NCBI GenBank assembly: GCA_026708505.1
Contig: JAPOUU010000121.1
Coordinates: 1-57,683, forward strand
DNA length: 57,683 nt
Direction: 5' to 3'
Origin: Hyphomicrobiales bacterium
Lineage (GTDB): Bacteria > Pseudomonadota > Alphaproteobacteria > JAPOUT01
Of the stretch, positions 45,393-56,707 are shown piece after piece. Under the pieces are notes generated by a model that searched no databases, was not told the DNA's origin, and saw only the letters and a program-made list of their open reading frames with translations. Position 1 is the first letter of the stretch. Each line of letters opens with the position of its first letter. The translations under genes and the position numbers were made by a program.

Positions 45393-47312
45393 TTATGCGG
45401 CCTTGTCCCGTGCAGTTTCCATTTTGATGATTTTCAAGAGGGTCACAATGCGCTGGCTGGTTCCGTCTTGAAAGTGGATGGTGGTGTCAATGTCCACCGC
45501 CTCCGCGTCACTATAGAGGCAATCGATGATATCGGCGTATTTTTCGGCAATCGTCTTGCGCCGGACTTTCTTGGTGCGGGTAAGCTCGCCGTCGTCCGCG
45601 TCCAGTTCCTTGTAAAGCAGAATGAACCGTTCGATGCGTTGATGCTCGGGCAAGGTCGCATTGACGAGCGCAACTTCTTTTTGGACCATGTCCTGGATTT
45701 CCGGTTTGGTGCAAAGATCGGAATATGTCGTAAAGGAAATCCGGTTCTTTTCAGCCCATTTCGATAGCACCGTAAAACGAATGCAGATCATCGCGGCCAG
45801 AAACGGACGCTCGTGTCCGAGAATGACGGCCTCGGCGATGTAAGGGCTGAACTTTAATTTGTTTTCAATGAACTGCGGACTGAAACGGTGCCGGCGGCTG
45901 GTCGTCGCCAAATCCTTTACCCGGTCAATCACCACCAAGTGCCCGGCCTTGTTGATGTAACCCGCGTCGCCGGAAAGAAGCCTGCCTTCGCTGTCCAGGT
46001 TTTCCGCGGTCGCTTCGGGGTTTTTGTAATATCCCTGCATCATGTTCGGATGGCGGGTGACAATCTCTCCCAGGCCGTCCTGGTCGGGGTCGTTAATGCT
46101 TAATTCGACTCCTTCAAAGGGAATCCCGACACTGTCAAAATCAACATCGTCGGGACGGTGCAGGGTATAGGCGCCCAGCAGTTCGGTTTGTCCGTACAAT
46201 TGGCGCATGGGAACGCCCATTGCCAGGAAAAACTTGAACGTATCGGGCCCCAGGGCGGCGCCTCCGGTAGCGGCGCTGCGCATGTGACTCAGGCCCAAAC
46301 GGTCACGCAGCGCCCGAAACAGAAGATATTCGGCAATCAGCGAGTGCTTGCCCTTTTCGACGGCCGCCAAACCGAGCTTCATGCCGAAATCATAAAGCTT
46401 CCGCTTCAGCCAACTCGAATCCATAATCCGGGCGCGGACGTCTCCGGCAAGCTGCTCCCACACCCTGGGCGCAAACAAGGCGAACGTCGGTCCGATCTCG
46501 CGCAGGTCATGCATGGTCACCTCGGGTTCTTCAACGAAGTTTACCTTCATCCGCGAAACCAAATTCCAGCCGATGCCGTACATCTGTTCCATGATCCACG
46601 GCAGGGGCAGGCTGCTGACATATTCGTCGTTTCCGTCTTTGGGATCGTTTTTCAGATAACAGACCGAATGGAGCAGCAATGCCCGGTGGTTGATCATCGA
46701 CAGTTTGGGCTGCAGCGTTGTTCCCGATGTTGTGCACAAAACGGCCGTACGCTCCGGGTCGCCTTCCTTGATTAATTTCTGCCACGCATCGGGGTTTTCG
46801 GCTTGTATTTGCTTGCCCTTGGACAATAAATCCGAAAGCGGCCGCAGGCGCGGGTCGTCGTATTTTCTCATGCCGCGGGTATCGTCGTAAAAGATGTGCT
46901 TCACCCAGGGAATGCGGTCTTCCAGGTTAAGGAATTTATCCACCTGTTCTTCATCCTCGCAGAACACTATCGGGGATTTGGCATAATCCAGAAGATAGAG
47001 AAGTTCTTCTTCCAAAACATCGCGGTATATTCCGAGCGACATGCCGCCCGAAGCATGCACGGCAATCGCGGCAAACAACCATTCGGGGCGATTGTCTCCG
47101 ATGATGGCTGCGGCCGGATGTTCGCCCAGGTCCATTTGTTTCAAAGCCAGGGCAATCGCGGCAACATTGTCTCGATACTCGCTCCAGGTCGTCGCTTGCC
47201 AGATGCCCAGGTTCTTTTCGCGCAGGGCGATGTCGCGGGGGAAGTGCTCCGCGTTGTACTCCAACAGGGCGTGGGTGGTGAGTTGCGCTGTAACGTGATC
47301 GTAGGAAGTCAT
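45393..47312 (-). CDS. AMP-dependent long-chain-type acyl-CoA synthetase of a Liv cluster
   Basis: 639 residues. The adenylation domain is complete (RQLYGQTELLGAYT, GDAGYINKAGHLVVIDR, and the lysine-rich LTRTKKVRRKTI near the C-terminus). The usually invariant P-loop TSGTTGxPKG reads TSGTTLQPKL, missing both glycines. This variant type is often embedded in Liv-transporter operons, where it is thought to activate the imported acid. The start overlaps the livG stop (ATGA). Confidence 0.83.
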   Translation of the reverse strand: MTSYDHVTAQLTTHALLEYNAEHFPRDIALREKNLGIWQATTWSEYRDNVAAIALALKQMDLGEHPAAAIIGDNRPEWLFAAIAVHASGGMSLGIYRDVLEEELLYLLDYAKSPIVFCEDEEQVDKFLNLEDRIPWVKHIFYDDTRGMRKYDDPRLRPLSDLLSKGKQIQAENPDAWQKLIKEGDPERTAVLCTTSGTTLQPKLSMINHRALLLHSVCYLKNDPKDGNDEYVSSLPLPWIMEQMYGIGWNLVSRMKVNFVEEPEVTMHDLREIGPTFALFAPRVWEQLAGDVRARIMDSSWLKRKLYDFGMKLGLAAVEKGKHSLIAEYLLFRALRDRLGLSHMRSAATGGAALGPDTFKFFLAMGVPMRQLYGQTELLGAYTLHRPDDVDFDSVGIPFEGVELSINDPDQDGLGEIVTRHPNMMQGYYKNPEATAENLDSEGRLLSGDAGYINKAGHLVVIDRVKDLATTSRRHRFSPQFIENKLKFSPYIAEAVILGHERPFLAAMICIRFTVLSKWAEKNRISFTTYSDLCTKPEIQDMVQKEVALVNATLPEHQRIERFILLYKELDADDGELTRTKKVRRKTIAEKYADIIDCLYSDAEAVDIDTTIHFQDGTSQRIVTLLKIIKMETARDKAA

Positions 47313-48115
47313 GCGATGTCTTCCGCCTTGCCGAGATAGGCGTCTTTTACTTTGTCGTTGTTCATCACTTCCTCGGGCGAGCCCTCGGCGATTTTGCAAC
47401 CGAAGTCCAGCACCATCACATGATCCGAAATATCCATCACCACGCCCATGTCATGCTCGATCATGATTACGGTCATGCCCAGTTCGGCGTTCAGGTCGTT
47501 GATATAGCGCGCCATGTCTTCTTTTTCTTCCAGGTTCATTCCCGCCATGGGCTCGTCGAGCAGGATCAGTTCCGGCTCGATCGCAATGGCCCGCGCCAGT
47601 TCAACCCGTTTTCTCAAACCGTAGGACAAGGTGCCCGCCTGCGCGTGGCGCACCTGCTGAAGCTCAAGAAAATCAATGATGTCTTCCACCTTGGCGCGGT
47701 GCCTCAGCTCTTCCTGTCGCGCGCCGAACCAGTAGAGCGAACCGGTGAGAAAATTGTTTTTCAACAAGTGGTGCCGGCCCACCATGATGTTGTCCAGAAC
47801 GCTCATGTGACCGAACAGGGCTAAATTTTGGAACGTCCGCCCGATTCCCAATTGCGCGCGGCTGTTGATGGATTTGCCCTTCAGGCTTTTTCCCAAATAT
47901 ATGATTTCGCCTTCCTGGGGCTTGTAGCGTCCGGAGATGCAGTTGAGCATGCTGGTCTTGCCCGCACCGTTCATGCCTATGATGCTGTAGGTTTCTCCGC
48001 GACGAACGCGGAAACTCACGTCGGTGAGGGCTTTGATGCCGCCGAAACGCAGACTCACGTTTTCCGACGCAAGCACATATTCGGCTTCCGGGGAGCGGTT
48101 GCTGTTTAGGGTCAT
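47309..48115 (-). CDS. livG: Branched-chain-type ABC transporter ATP-binding protein
   Basis: 268 residues. Walker A is IIGMNGAGKTS, the signature is TLSYGLRKRVELARAI and Walker B is ELILLDEPMAGMN, with IEHDMGVVMDI containing the H-loop histidine. It is the first gene of the long minus-strand operon that continues to 36832. A longer open frame exists upstream, but the ATG at 48115 gives the family N-terminus (EYVLASENVSLRFGGIKAL). Confidence 0.88.
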   Translation of the reverse strand: MTLNSNRSPEAEYVLASENVSLRFGGIKALTDVSFRVRRGETYSIIGMNGAGKTSMLNCISGRYKPQEGEIIYLGKSLKGKSINSRAQLGIGRTFQNLALFGHMSVLDNIMVGRHHLLKNNFLTGSLYWFGARQEELRHRAKVEDIIDFLELQQVRHAQAGTLSYGLRKRVELARAIAIEPELILLDEPMAGMNLEEKEDMARYINDLNAELGMTVIMIEHDMGVVMDISDHVMVLDFGCKIAEGSPEEVMNNDKVKDAYLGKAEDIA

Positions 48116-48254
48116 TCTTTCAATCTTGCAGGCATTCGCGTTATTAACCAGGAGGATTATGGAGCAAAATGCATTATTTGTGCAAATTGCAGCCAACGGC
48201 GTGCCTCTTTTGTTCCGTTCTGCGCACTTGGGCGAAGTTTGTATATGCCGACTG

Positions 48255-48500
48255 TCACCTCGATAGTCGTTTTTGCAACGCCTCTTTCTTGCGATCCCAA
48301 AATCCTGCATCGGGTTCAAAAGGCTCTGCGCCTGCCAACCTTTCCTCGAGTAGATTTTCAATTCGAACCTTTTCTCGGTAATCACGAATGAGGCTTGCAA
48401 TAAAAGCATTCACATCGGTGATTTGGCCGGACCGGACCGCTTCATCAATCCACGCCCGCTCGTCAGGGTCCAGAAACACAGTCAGGTATTCGGTAGCCAC
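48255..48500 (-). CDS. Orphan ParD-like ribbon-helix-helix antitoxin
   Basis: 81 residues from a GTG at 48500 preceded by AGGGAGA. The layout TVFLDPDERAWIDEAVRSGQITDVNAFIASLIRDYREK resembles ParD/CopG antitoxins: beta strand, helix, turn, helix, then an extended acidic tail that would wrap a toxin. No ParE or other toxin frame occurs in the 139 bases downstream before livG, so it is an orphan or a solitary regulator. It lies upstream of the Liv operon on the same strand and might regulate it. Confidence 0.55.
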   Translation of the reverse strand: MATEYLTVFLDPDERAWIDEAVRSGQITDVNAFIASLIRDYREKVRIENLLEERLAGAEPFEPDAGFWDRKKEALQKRLSR

Positions 48501-48669
48501 GGTACATTCTCCCTTCTTTGGTTGCACGACTGCTCATGATGGACAAATTTCAAGAATTTTCCAAGGCTTATCCGGGGCGGCGGGCGAATCACTCGAATCG
48601 GATTTTTCGCGCAAATGCGCGGAATATCCCGGGTAATTGTGATTAAAAGAGAAAAAATAAAAAAATTTA

Positions 48670-48697
48670 TTGACTCAATATATTTACCTGCTAATCT
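48670..48697 (+). promoter_or_regulatory. Promoter of furA-katG
   Basis: TTGACT (48670-48675) and TAATCT (48692-48697) are 16 bases apart in a very AT-rich stretch. A transcript would start at about 48704, essentially on the ATG of furA at 48705, so furA is probably translated from a leaderless or near-leaderless mRNA. No Shine-Dalgarno sequence precedes it. The AT-rich DNA is a likely FurA autoregulatory site. Confidence 0.55.
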
Positions 48698-48704
48698 GTC
48701 CCTT

Positions 48705-51325
<2,621 letters not shown>

Positions 51326-51344
51326 ACCCGAGGCGGTGTAAAAG

Positions 51345-51379
51345 AAAAAGGCGCCGACTTTCCGTTGGCGCCTTTTTTT
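51345..51379 (+). terminator. Rho-independent terminator after katG
   Basis: AAAGGCGCC and GGCGCCTTT form a strong stem (GGCGCC at 51350-51355 and 51367-51372) with an 11-base loop and a run of seven T. The A-run on the other side means it can also serve the convergent minus-strand operon ending at 51435. Confidence 0.85.
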
Positions 51380-51434
51380 ATCGGCAGGGTTCGTTGCGCC
51401 GGATGCTTCTGCATGCATCCGGAAATCGCCGGCA

Positions 51435-52982
51435 TTAACTTTCCGGCGGCGCGCCTCCTTCGCTCTCGCGGCGCTCGATGAATTTAACAAGTGCTTCGAG
51501 TCGCTCGGGTGCAAGCATCTGCTCCGGTTCGGCGTTTACGATGTTTTCCCAAACAGCCGTTGCCCGCGTGTTGGCGTCCAGAGATCCTTCCTCGCTCCAA
51601 CGGCCGAAGTTAACGTAACTGTGGACGACCGGCTCGTAAAATTCCGTGTTGTAACGCTCCATCGTCTGCGGCGCGGCAAAGAAATGCCCCATCGGATGGA
51701 CTTGCGAAAGCGCCTTTTCGAATCCGATCTCGTCCGCGCCCGCCCGGCTGCCCGCGCACAACTCCGCAACCATGTTCAGCACGTCAACGTCCGTGATGAG
51801 TTTTTCATATGAGACCGTCAAGCCGCCCTCCAGCCAGCCGCCCGCGTGCATTATGATGTTTGTGCCCGCGAGCAGGCATCCCCACAGGCCGAATTGGTTT
51901 TCATTTGCGGCCTGCGCGTCATTAATGTTGGCCGCCGAGCCCGCGGCCGAGCGCCACGGCAAGCCCAGCAGTCTTACCATCTGGCCCGCGGCCAGCGATG
52001 CTTGAAAATGGGTCGGAGTCCCGAACGCGGGAGCTCCGGACTTCATGTCCACATTTGAAGTGAACGTCCCGTAGGTCACCGGTGCGCCGGGCTTGGCAAG
52101 CTGGGTGAGCGTTATCGCGGCCATCGCCTCTGCATGGCTGAGCGTGATGGCTCCGGCAACCGTTATCGGCGCCATCGCGCCCATCAGCGTGAACGGCGTG
52201 ATTATCGACATCTGGCCGTGGCGGGCAAAATCTATCAAGCCTTGCGCCATCGGAATGTCAATCGTCCGGGGCGAGTTCGTGTTAATCACCGTGAAGGAAT
52301 GAACATCGGCTTTCAGTTCCTCATCCGTGAGACCGCGTGCAATCGCAAGCATTTCGAAGTTGTCCATTGCCTGCGGCGTTCCGCGGGAGAAGAAAAACGG
52401 CAGTTTGTCCGTCACCTCAAACTGCGTGCGGGTCGTGTAATAGTGGCGCACGTTTGTCGGAACATCCTGCGGCTCGACCGAAGGCGACATCATGTGCAGC
52501 ACGTCGTAATGCTGTGTGATGCGGGTGTATTCACGGAAATCCCGCGCCGAACCCGGACGGCGTCCGCGCTTGAGGTCGTTCGCATGGGGCGCGGCCGCGC
52601 CCGGCTGGAACACCAGCGATCCCTGCTCTAGGGTGATATCCCGAAGCCGCGAACCTCCGCGGCAGGTGAACGACTTTGGCGCGCTCGAAATCGCAGCCTC
52701 GACTATGTCGCGTCCGATATAAACCATTTCGTCTTCGACGCGCGCGCCTCCCGCCGCAAAAATTTCACGGGCCTCGGGGAGCAACACGCGAATGCCGAGC
52801 TCCTCGAGTATCCGCAACGAAGCGGCGTGCATGTTCATCGCCTCGTCGTCCGAAAAGACCGACATGGGCGGGAAGGGGTTTTTCAATTGCCGGTAGTTAA
52901 CATCCCGCTTGGATGTCGGCGCCTCCTTCTCGCGCGAACGGCGGCGCGAACGGCGTGGTTGCGGAGAGGCGGGAGCGGTCAT
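51435..52982 (-). CDS. Trimethylamine methyltransferase family protein (non-pyrrolysine MttB)
   Basis: 515 residues, a clear paralog by family of the protein at 15626-17182. It has a basic N-terminal tail (QPRRSRRRSREKEAP), LRILEELGIRVLLPEAREIFAAGG, then VFQPGAAAPHANDLKRGRRPGS, and GWLEGGLTVSYEKLITDVDVL. No in-frame TAG occurs, so it is of the non-pyrrolysine type. The ATG overlaps the stop of the FAD/GcvT dehydrogenase gene upstream, so the two are co-translated. Together they probably demethylate a quaternary amine and the resulting tertiary amine. No corrinoid protein gene is nearby. Confidence 0.85.
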   Translation of the reverse strand: MTAPASPQPRRSRRRSREKEAPTSKRDVNYRQLKNPFPPMSVFSDDEAMNMHAASLRILEELGIRVLLPEAREIFAAGGARVEDEMVYIGRDIVEAAISSAPKSFTCRGGSRLRDITLEQGSLVFQPGAAAPHANDLKRGRRPGSARDFREYTRITQHYDVLHMMSPSVEPQDVPTNVRHYYTTRTQFEVTDKLPFFFSRGTPQAMDNFEMLAIARGLTDEELKADVHSFTVINTNSPRTIDIPMAQGLIDFARHGQMSIITPFTLMGAMAPITVAGAITLSHAEAMAAITLTQLAKPGAPVTYGTFTSNVDMKSGAPAFGTPTHFQASLAAGQMVRLLGLPWRSAAGSAANINDAQAANENQFGLWGCLLAGTNIIMHAGGWLEGGLTVSYEKLITDVDVLNMVAELCAGSRAGADEIGFEKALSQVHPMGHFFAAPQTMERYNTEFYEPVVHSYVNFGRWSEEGSLDANTRATAVWENIVNAEPEQMLAPERLEALVKFIERRESEGGAPPES

Positions 52983-55399
52983 GACGGCTTGTTCCTCATG
53001 ACAAGCCCTTCCGGGTCATAAGGCGAGTGCGCAATCACGCGCGCATTGCGTTCAACGCCGACAATGTGGGTCGTAAGCTGCGTGCCTTCGACGGCGTGCT
53101 CGCGCGCGACCATAGCCATCGCAAGCGATTTGCCGAGCGTGTGGCCATAACCGCCCGAAGTGACAAAGCCGACGCGCTTGTTGTCTTTCCACACCGGTTC
53201 GTAACCGTCGGCATCAGAGTCGCCGTCCGAAATCTCAAGGGTGACGAGCAGCTGTGCCGCGCTGTTGGTGTCGCGTTCCTTGAGAGCGGCGTCGCGGCCG
53301 ATGAAGTCGCAATTCTTGTCCCACGCAATCCATCTGTCCATTCCGGTTTGCGCGGGGGTGTAGCCTTGCGTGAATTCCTTCGACCAAATGCCGAAACTTT
53401 TCTCCAGTCGCAGCGACAACAATGCATTGTAGCCGACCTCGCGCAAGCCCGTCCCTTCGCCGGCTTCGAGCAACAGGCGCCGCAGTCCGATGTGCTCGCC
53501 GGCGTTGCAGTGAATCTCGTAGCCCAACTCGCCCATCACCGAAAGACGCCCGACCTTCGTGCGGATGAGTCCGATGTCGAACTTGCCGCAGCCCATAAAG
53601 TTCAGGTCTTTGATGTCGCCGTCGGTAACAACGCGCTCCATTACTTTCAAACTGTTCGGCCCCGAGAGAGAAAACCCGACCACCGCATCCGAAATGTCAC
53701 GCAACGCGACGCCTTCGCGCATATGCTGGTGAAACCAGCGCAAGTGCCACTCGCGCAGATAATATGAACCCATGATCCACCAGACGCCGTCCCCCCAATT
53801 AAACAATGTCAGATCGCCCTTGAGTCTTCCGTTCGGTGCAAGCATCGGGGCAAGGCGTGCGCGTCCGGGAGCGGGCAGCTTGCATGCCATCGTTTCGTCC
53901 AGCCAGGCCTGCGCCTGCTCGCCCGTTACTTCGAAACGCGAGAAGCCCGAAATATCCAGCAGACCGACGGCTTCGCGCACCGCCCGGCATTCCTCCGCAA
54001 CGATGTCATGGGCGTTTGATCGCTTCAACGTGGGCGTTTCCTCAAAACCGGCGGGTGCGAAATACAACGGAACCTCAAGACCGTAGCTCTCGCCCCAATG
54101 GGCTCCTGCGGCTTTCATGTCGCTGTAGGCCGGCGACATCTTTAATGGACGTCCCGCCGGGAGCTGCTCGTTGGGGTACGTCATCACGAACCGGCGCGAA
54201 TAAAACTGCCCGGTCGTCTCTTTGATGAATCGCTTGTTGCGGGCGTAGTCGCCGTATCGCGCCACATCCATCGCCCATGCATCCGCCTCGGGCTCGCCGA
54301 ATATCATCCACTCCGCAAGCGTCTTGCCCACGCCTCCGCCCTGCAAGAAGCCCGCCATCACCGCGCAGGCGCACCAGTAACCCCGCTTGCCCCGAACCGG
54401 ACCGACCAGCGGGTTGCCGTCGGGCGAAAATGTAAATGCACCGTTCACCCATGTCTTAACGCCGACTTCGTTCAAAACAGGATAACGCGCAAATGCCAAT
54501 GTCAGTTCGTTCTCGAGCCGCTCGGTTTGTTCCTGGAATAATTCCATCCCGTAGTCCCAGGGTGCGCCGTCCATCGCCCAATGTTCATGCTGGATCTCGT
54601 AAATGCCAAGCAGCACGCCCTTTTGGTCCTGGCGTAGGTAGGTGAAGCCTTCGAGGTCCACGCACATGGGAATCTCGGAATCCGTCTTTTCCAACATCGG
54701 GATGCTGTCCGAAACGAGATAATGGTGTTTGAGCGGCGAAACCGGCAGTTCAATTCCGGCCATCCGTCCGACCTGCTTCGCCCACAAGCCCGCCGCATTC
54801 ACGACATGCTCGCAAGTCACAACACCCTTGTCCGTGACGACGCGCCATCCGTCCGCCGTTTGTTCCAAAGATTCAACGCGCGTGTGTTCGAAATACTCGG
54901 CGCCGCGATTTTTCGCCGCGCGTGCGTAAGCGTGAACCGTGCCGGTCGTGTCCACATAACCTTCGCGGTCCGCCCACATGCCCCCTTCGAGGCCGTCGGG
55001 ACTCATAATCGGATTCAACTCGGCCGCTTCTTCCGGCGTGACCAGCCGGCAGTCCTCAATCCCGATTGACTGGAACACGCGGTAGTTCGATTGCAGCCAT
55101 TCCCACCGCTCCGGCGTTCCGGCAAGCACCAATCCGCCGGTCATGTGCAGGCCGATGTCCTGTCCCGATTCTTCTTGAATCTCGGAGAGAAGGTCAATGG
55201 TGTACGCCTGAAGCGCCGCCATGTTCGGGTCCGCATTCAGCGCATGTATCCCGCCGGCTGCATGCCACGACGAGCCGGCCGTCAATACCGAACGCTCCAG
55301 CATGCAGACATCCGTCCAGCCGAATTTCGCAAGGTGATACAACACCGACGAACCGACAACTCCGCCCCCGATTACAACAACCCGGTAATGCGACTTCAT
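52979..55399 (-). CDS. FAD-dependent dimethylglycine dehydrogenase-like protein with GcvT domain
   Basis: 806 residues, exactly the length of the paralog at 12133. FAD motif GGGVVGSSVLYHL (11-23), SSWHAAGG with the flavin-linked His46, then AFTFSPDGNPLVGPVRGKRG. The C-terminal aminomethyltransferase domain has LLDISGFSRFEVTG, MGELGYEIHCNAGEHIG and LRLEKSFGIWSKEF. The expected reaction is oxidative demethylation with transfer of the C1 unit to tetrahydrofolate. It heads a two-gene operon with the MttB homolog and is divergent from kbl, 108 bases away. Confidence 0.87.
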   Translation of the reverse strand: MKSHYRVVVIGGGVVGSSVLYHLAKFGWTDVCMLERSVLTAGSSWHAAGGIHALNADPNMAALQAYTIDLLSEIQEESGQDIGLHMTGGLVLAGTPERWEWLQSNYRVFQSIGIEDCRLVTPEEAAELNPIMSPDGLEGGMWADREGYVDTTGTVHAYARAAKNRGAEYFEHTRVESLEQTADGWRVVTDKGVVTCEHVVNAAGLWAKQVGRMAGIELPVSPLKHHYLVSDSIPMLEKTDSEIPMCVDLEGFTYLRQDQKGVLLGIYEIQHEHWAMDGAPWDYGMELFQEQTERLENELTLAFARYPVLNEVGVKTWVNGAFTFSPDGNPLVGPVRGKRGYWCACAVMAGFLQGGGVGKTLAEWMIFGEPEADAWAMDVARYGDYARNKRFIKETTGQFYSRRFVMTYPNEQLPAGRPLKMSPAYSDMKAAGAHWGESYGLEVPLYFAPAGFEETPTLKRSNAHDIVAEECRAVREAVGLLDISGFSRFEVTGEQAQAWLDETMACKLPAPGRARLAPMLAPNGRLKGDLTLFNWGDGVWWIMGSYYLREWHLRWFHQHMREGVALRDISDAVVGFSLSGPNSLKVMERVVTDGDIKDLNFMGCGKFDIGLIRTKVGRLSVMGELGYEIHCNAGEHIGLRRLLLEAGEGTGLREVGYNALLSLRLEKSFGIWSKEFTQGYTPAQTGMDRWIAWDKNCDFIGRDAALKERDTNSAAQLLVTLEISDGDSDADGYEPVWKDNKRVGFVTSGGYGHTLGKSLAMAMVAREHAVEGTQLTTHIVGVERNARVIAHSPYDPEGLVMRNKPS

Positions 55400-55507
55400 T
55401 CCACTTCCTCCGTGCTTGTGTCTACCCGGAGATTAATCGAGATTCGCGCCGGGAGTCCAGCATAATTGTTGCATATACCAAAATACAGGCGTGGTATAAT
55501 GGGCGGC

Positions 55508-56707
55508 ATGACCGCAGAATTTCGCAACCACCTGGACGGCATCCTCGCCGAAATCGAAGCCGACGGGCTCACCAAGCGCGAGCGCCTGATCACCTCCGCC
55601 CAGGCGGGGCGCATCAGCGTGCGGCGCGACGGGGAGGAGCGCGAAGTCATCAATCTCTGCGCGAATAATTATCTCGGGCTCGCAAATCATCCGCGTCTCA
55701 TCGAAGCCGCAACCCGCGCTATGTCCGACCACGGATACGGCATGGCGTCCGTGCGGTTCATTTGCGGCACGCAGGACCTGCATCGGGAACTCGAGACGGC
55801 GCTGGCGCGATTCCTCGGACAGGACGATGCGATTTTGTTCGCAGCGTGCTTCGATGCCAACGGCGGACTTTTCGAGCCTTTGTTGACGGAAGAAGACGCG
55901 GTGGTTTCCGATAGTTTAAACCACGCCTCCATCATTGACGGCATTCGTTTGTGCAAGGCGCAACGATACCGGTTCGCCAACTGCGATATGGATGATCTCG
56001 AGGCGAAATTGAAAGAAGCGCGCGCGGCGGGTGCGCGTTTCATCATGATTGCAACCGACGGGGTCTTCTCCATGGACGGAACGATCGCCAAACTTCCCGA
56101 TATCACAAGGCTTGCGAAAAAATACGATGCAGTCGTGATGGTTGATGACTGTCACGCAACCGGAATCATCGGCTCGAAGGGCGCAGGAACGCCGTCGCAT
56201 TACGGCGTTGAGGTCGACATCATAACCGGAACGCTCGGCAAAGCCCTGGGCGGCGCACTCGGCGGATATATCGCCGCGTCCAAACCGGTCATCGATCTCT
56301 TGCGCCAGCGTGCGCGTCCCTATCTATTCTCCAACGCGCTGCCGCCCACGGTTGTTGCCGCAAGCATCGAAGCTCTGAAATTGGTGGAAGAGGGCGATGC
56401 GTTACGCAAGCAACTCTTTGATAACGCAAACTATTGGCGTGCGGGACTCTCGAATCTCGGTTTTACGCTTCTGCCCGGCGAGCATCCCATCATTCCGGTT
56501 ATGCTCGGAGACGCGCGGTTAAGTCAGGAAATGTCGCGGCAACTTTATCAACGCGGCGTCTACGTCGTCGGCTTCATCTATCCGGTCGTGCCCATGGGGC
56601 AGGCTCGAATCCGAACACAAATGAACGCGGCCCTGACGCGCGAAGACCTGGACGCGGCGCTTGAATCTTTCGCCGAAGTCGGACGACAACTCGGAGTTAT
56701 AACATGA
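55508..56707 (+). CDS. kbl: Glycine C-acetyltransferase (2-amino-3-ketobutyrate CoA ligase)
   Basis: 399 residues of the alpha-oxoamine synthase family. [51 protein letters not shown] and the Schiff-base lysine in [15 protein letters not shown] are diagnostic. It cleaves 2-amino-3-oxobutanoate with CoA to glycine and acetyl-CoA, the second step of threonine degradation. The ATG at 55508 matches the family start (MTAEFRNHL). It overlaps tdh by four bases (ATGA). Confidence 0.93.
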   Translation: MTAEFRNHLDGILAEIEADGLTKRERLITSAQAGRISVRRDGEEREVINLCANNYLGLANHPRLIEAATRAMSDHGYGMASVRFICGTQDLHRELETALARFLGQDDAILFAACFDANGGLFEPLLTEEDAVVSDSLNHASIIDGIRLCKAQRYRFANCDMDDLEAKLKEARAAGARFIMIATDGVFSMDGTIAKLPDITRLAKKYDAVVMVDDCHATGIIGSKGAGTPSHYGVEVDIITGTLGKALGGALGGYIAASKPVIDLLRQRARPYLFSNALPPTVVAASIEALKLVEEGDALRKQLFDNANYWRAGLSNLGFTLLPGEHPIIPVMLGDARLSQEMSRQLYQRGVYVVGFIYPVVPMGQARIRTQMNAALTREDLDAALESFAEVGRQLGVIT

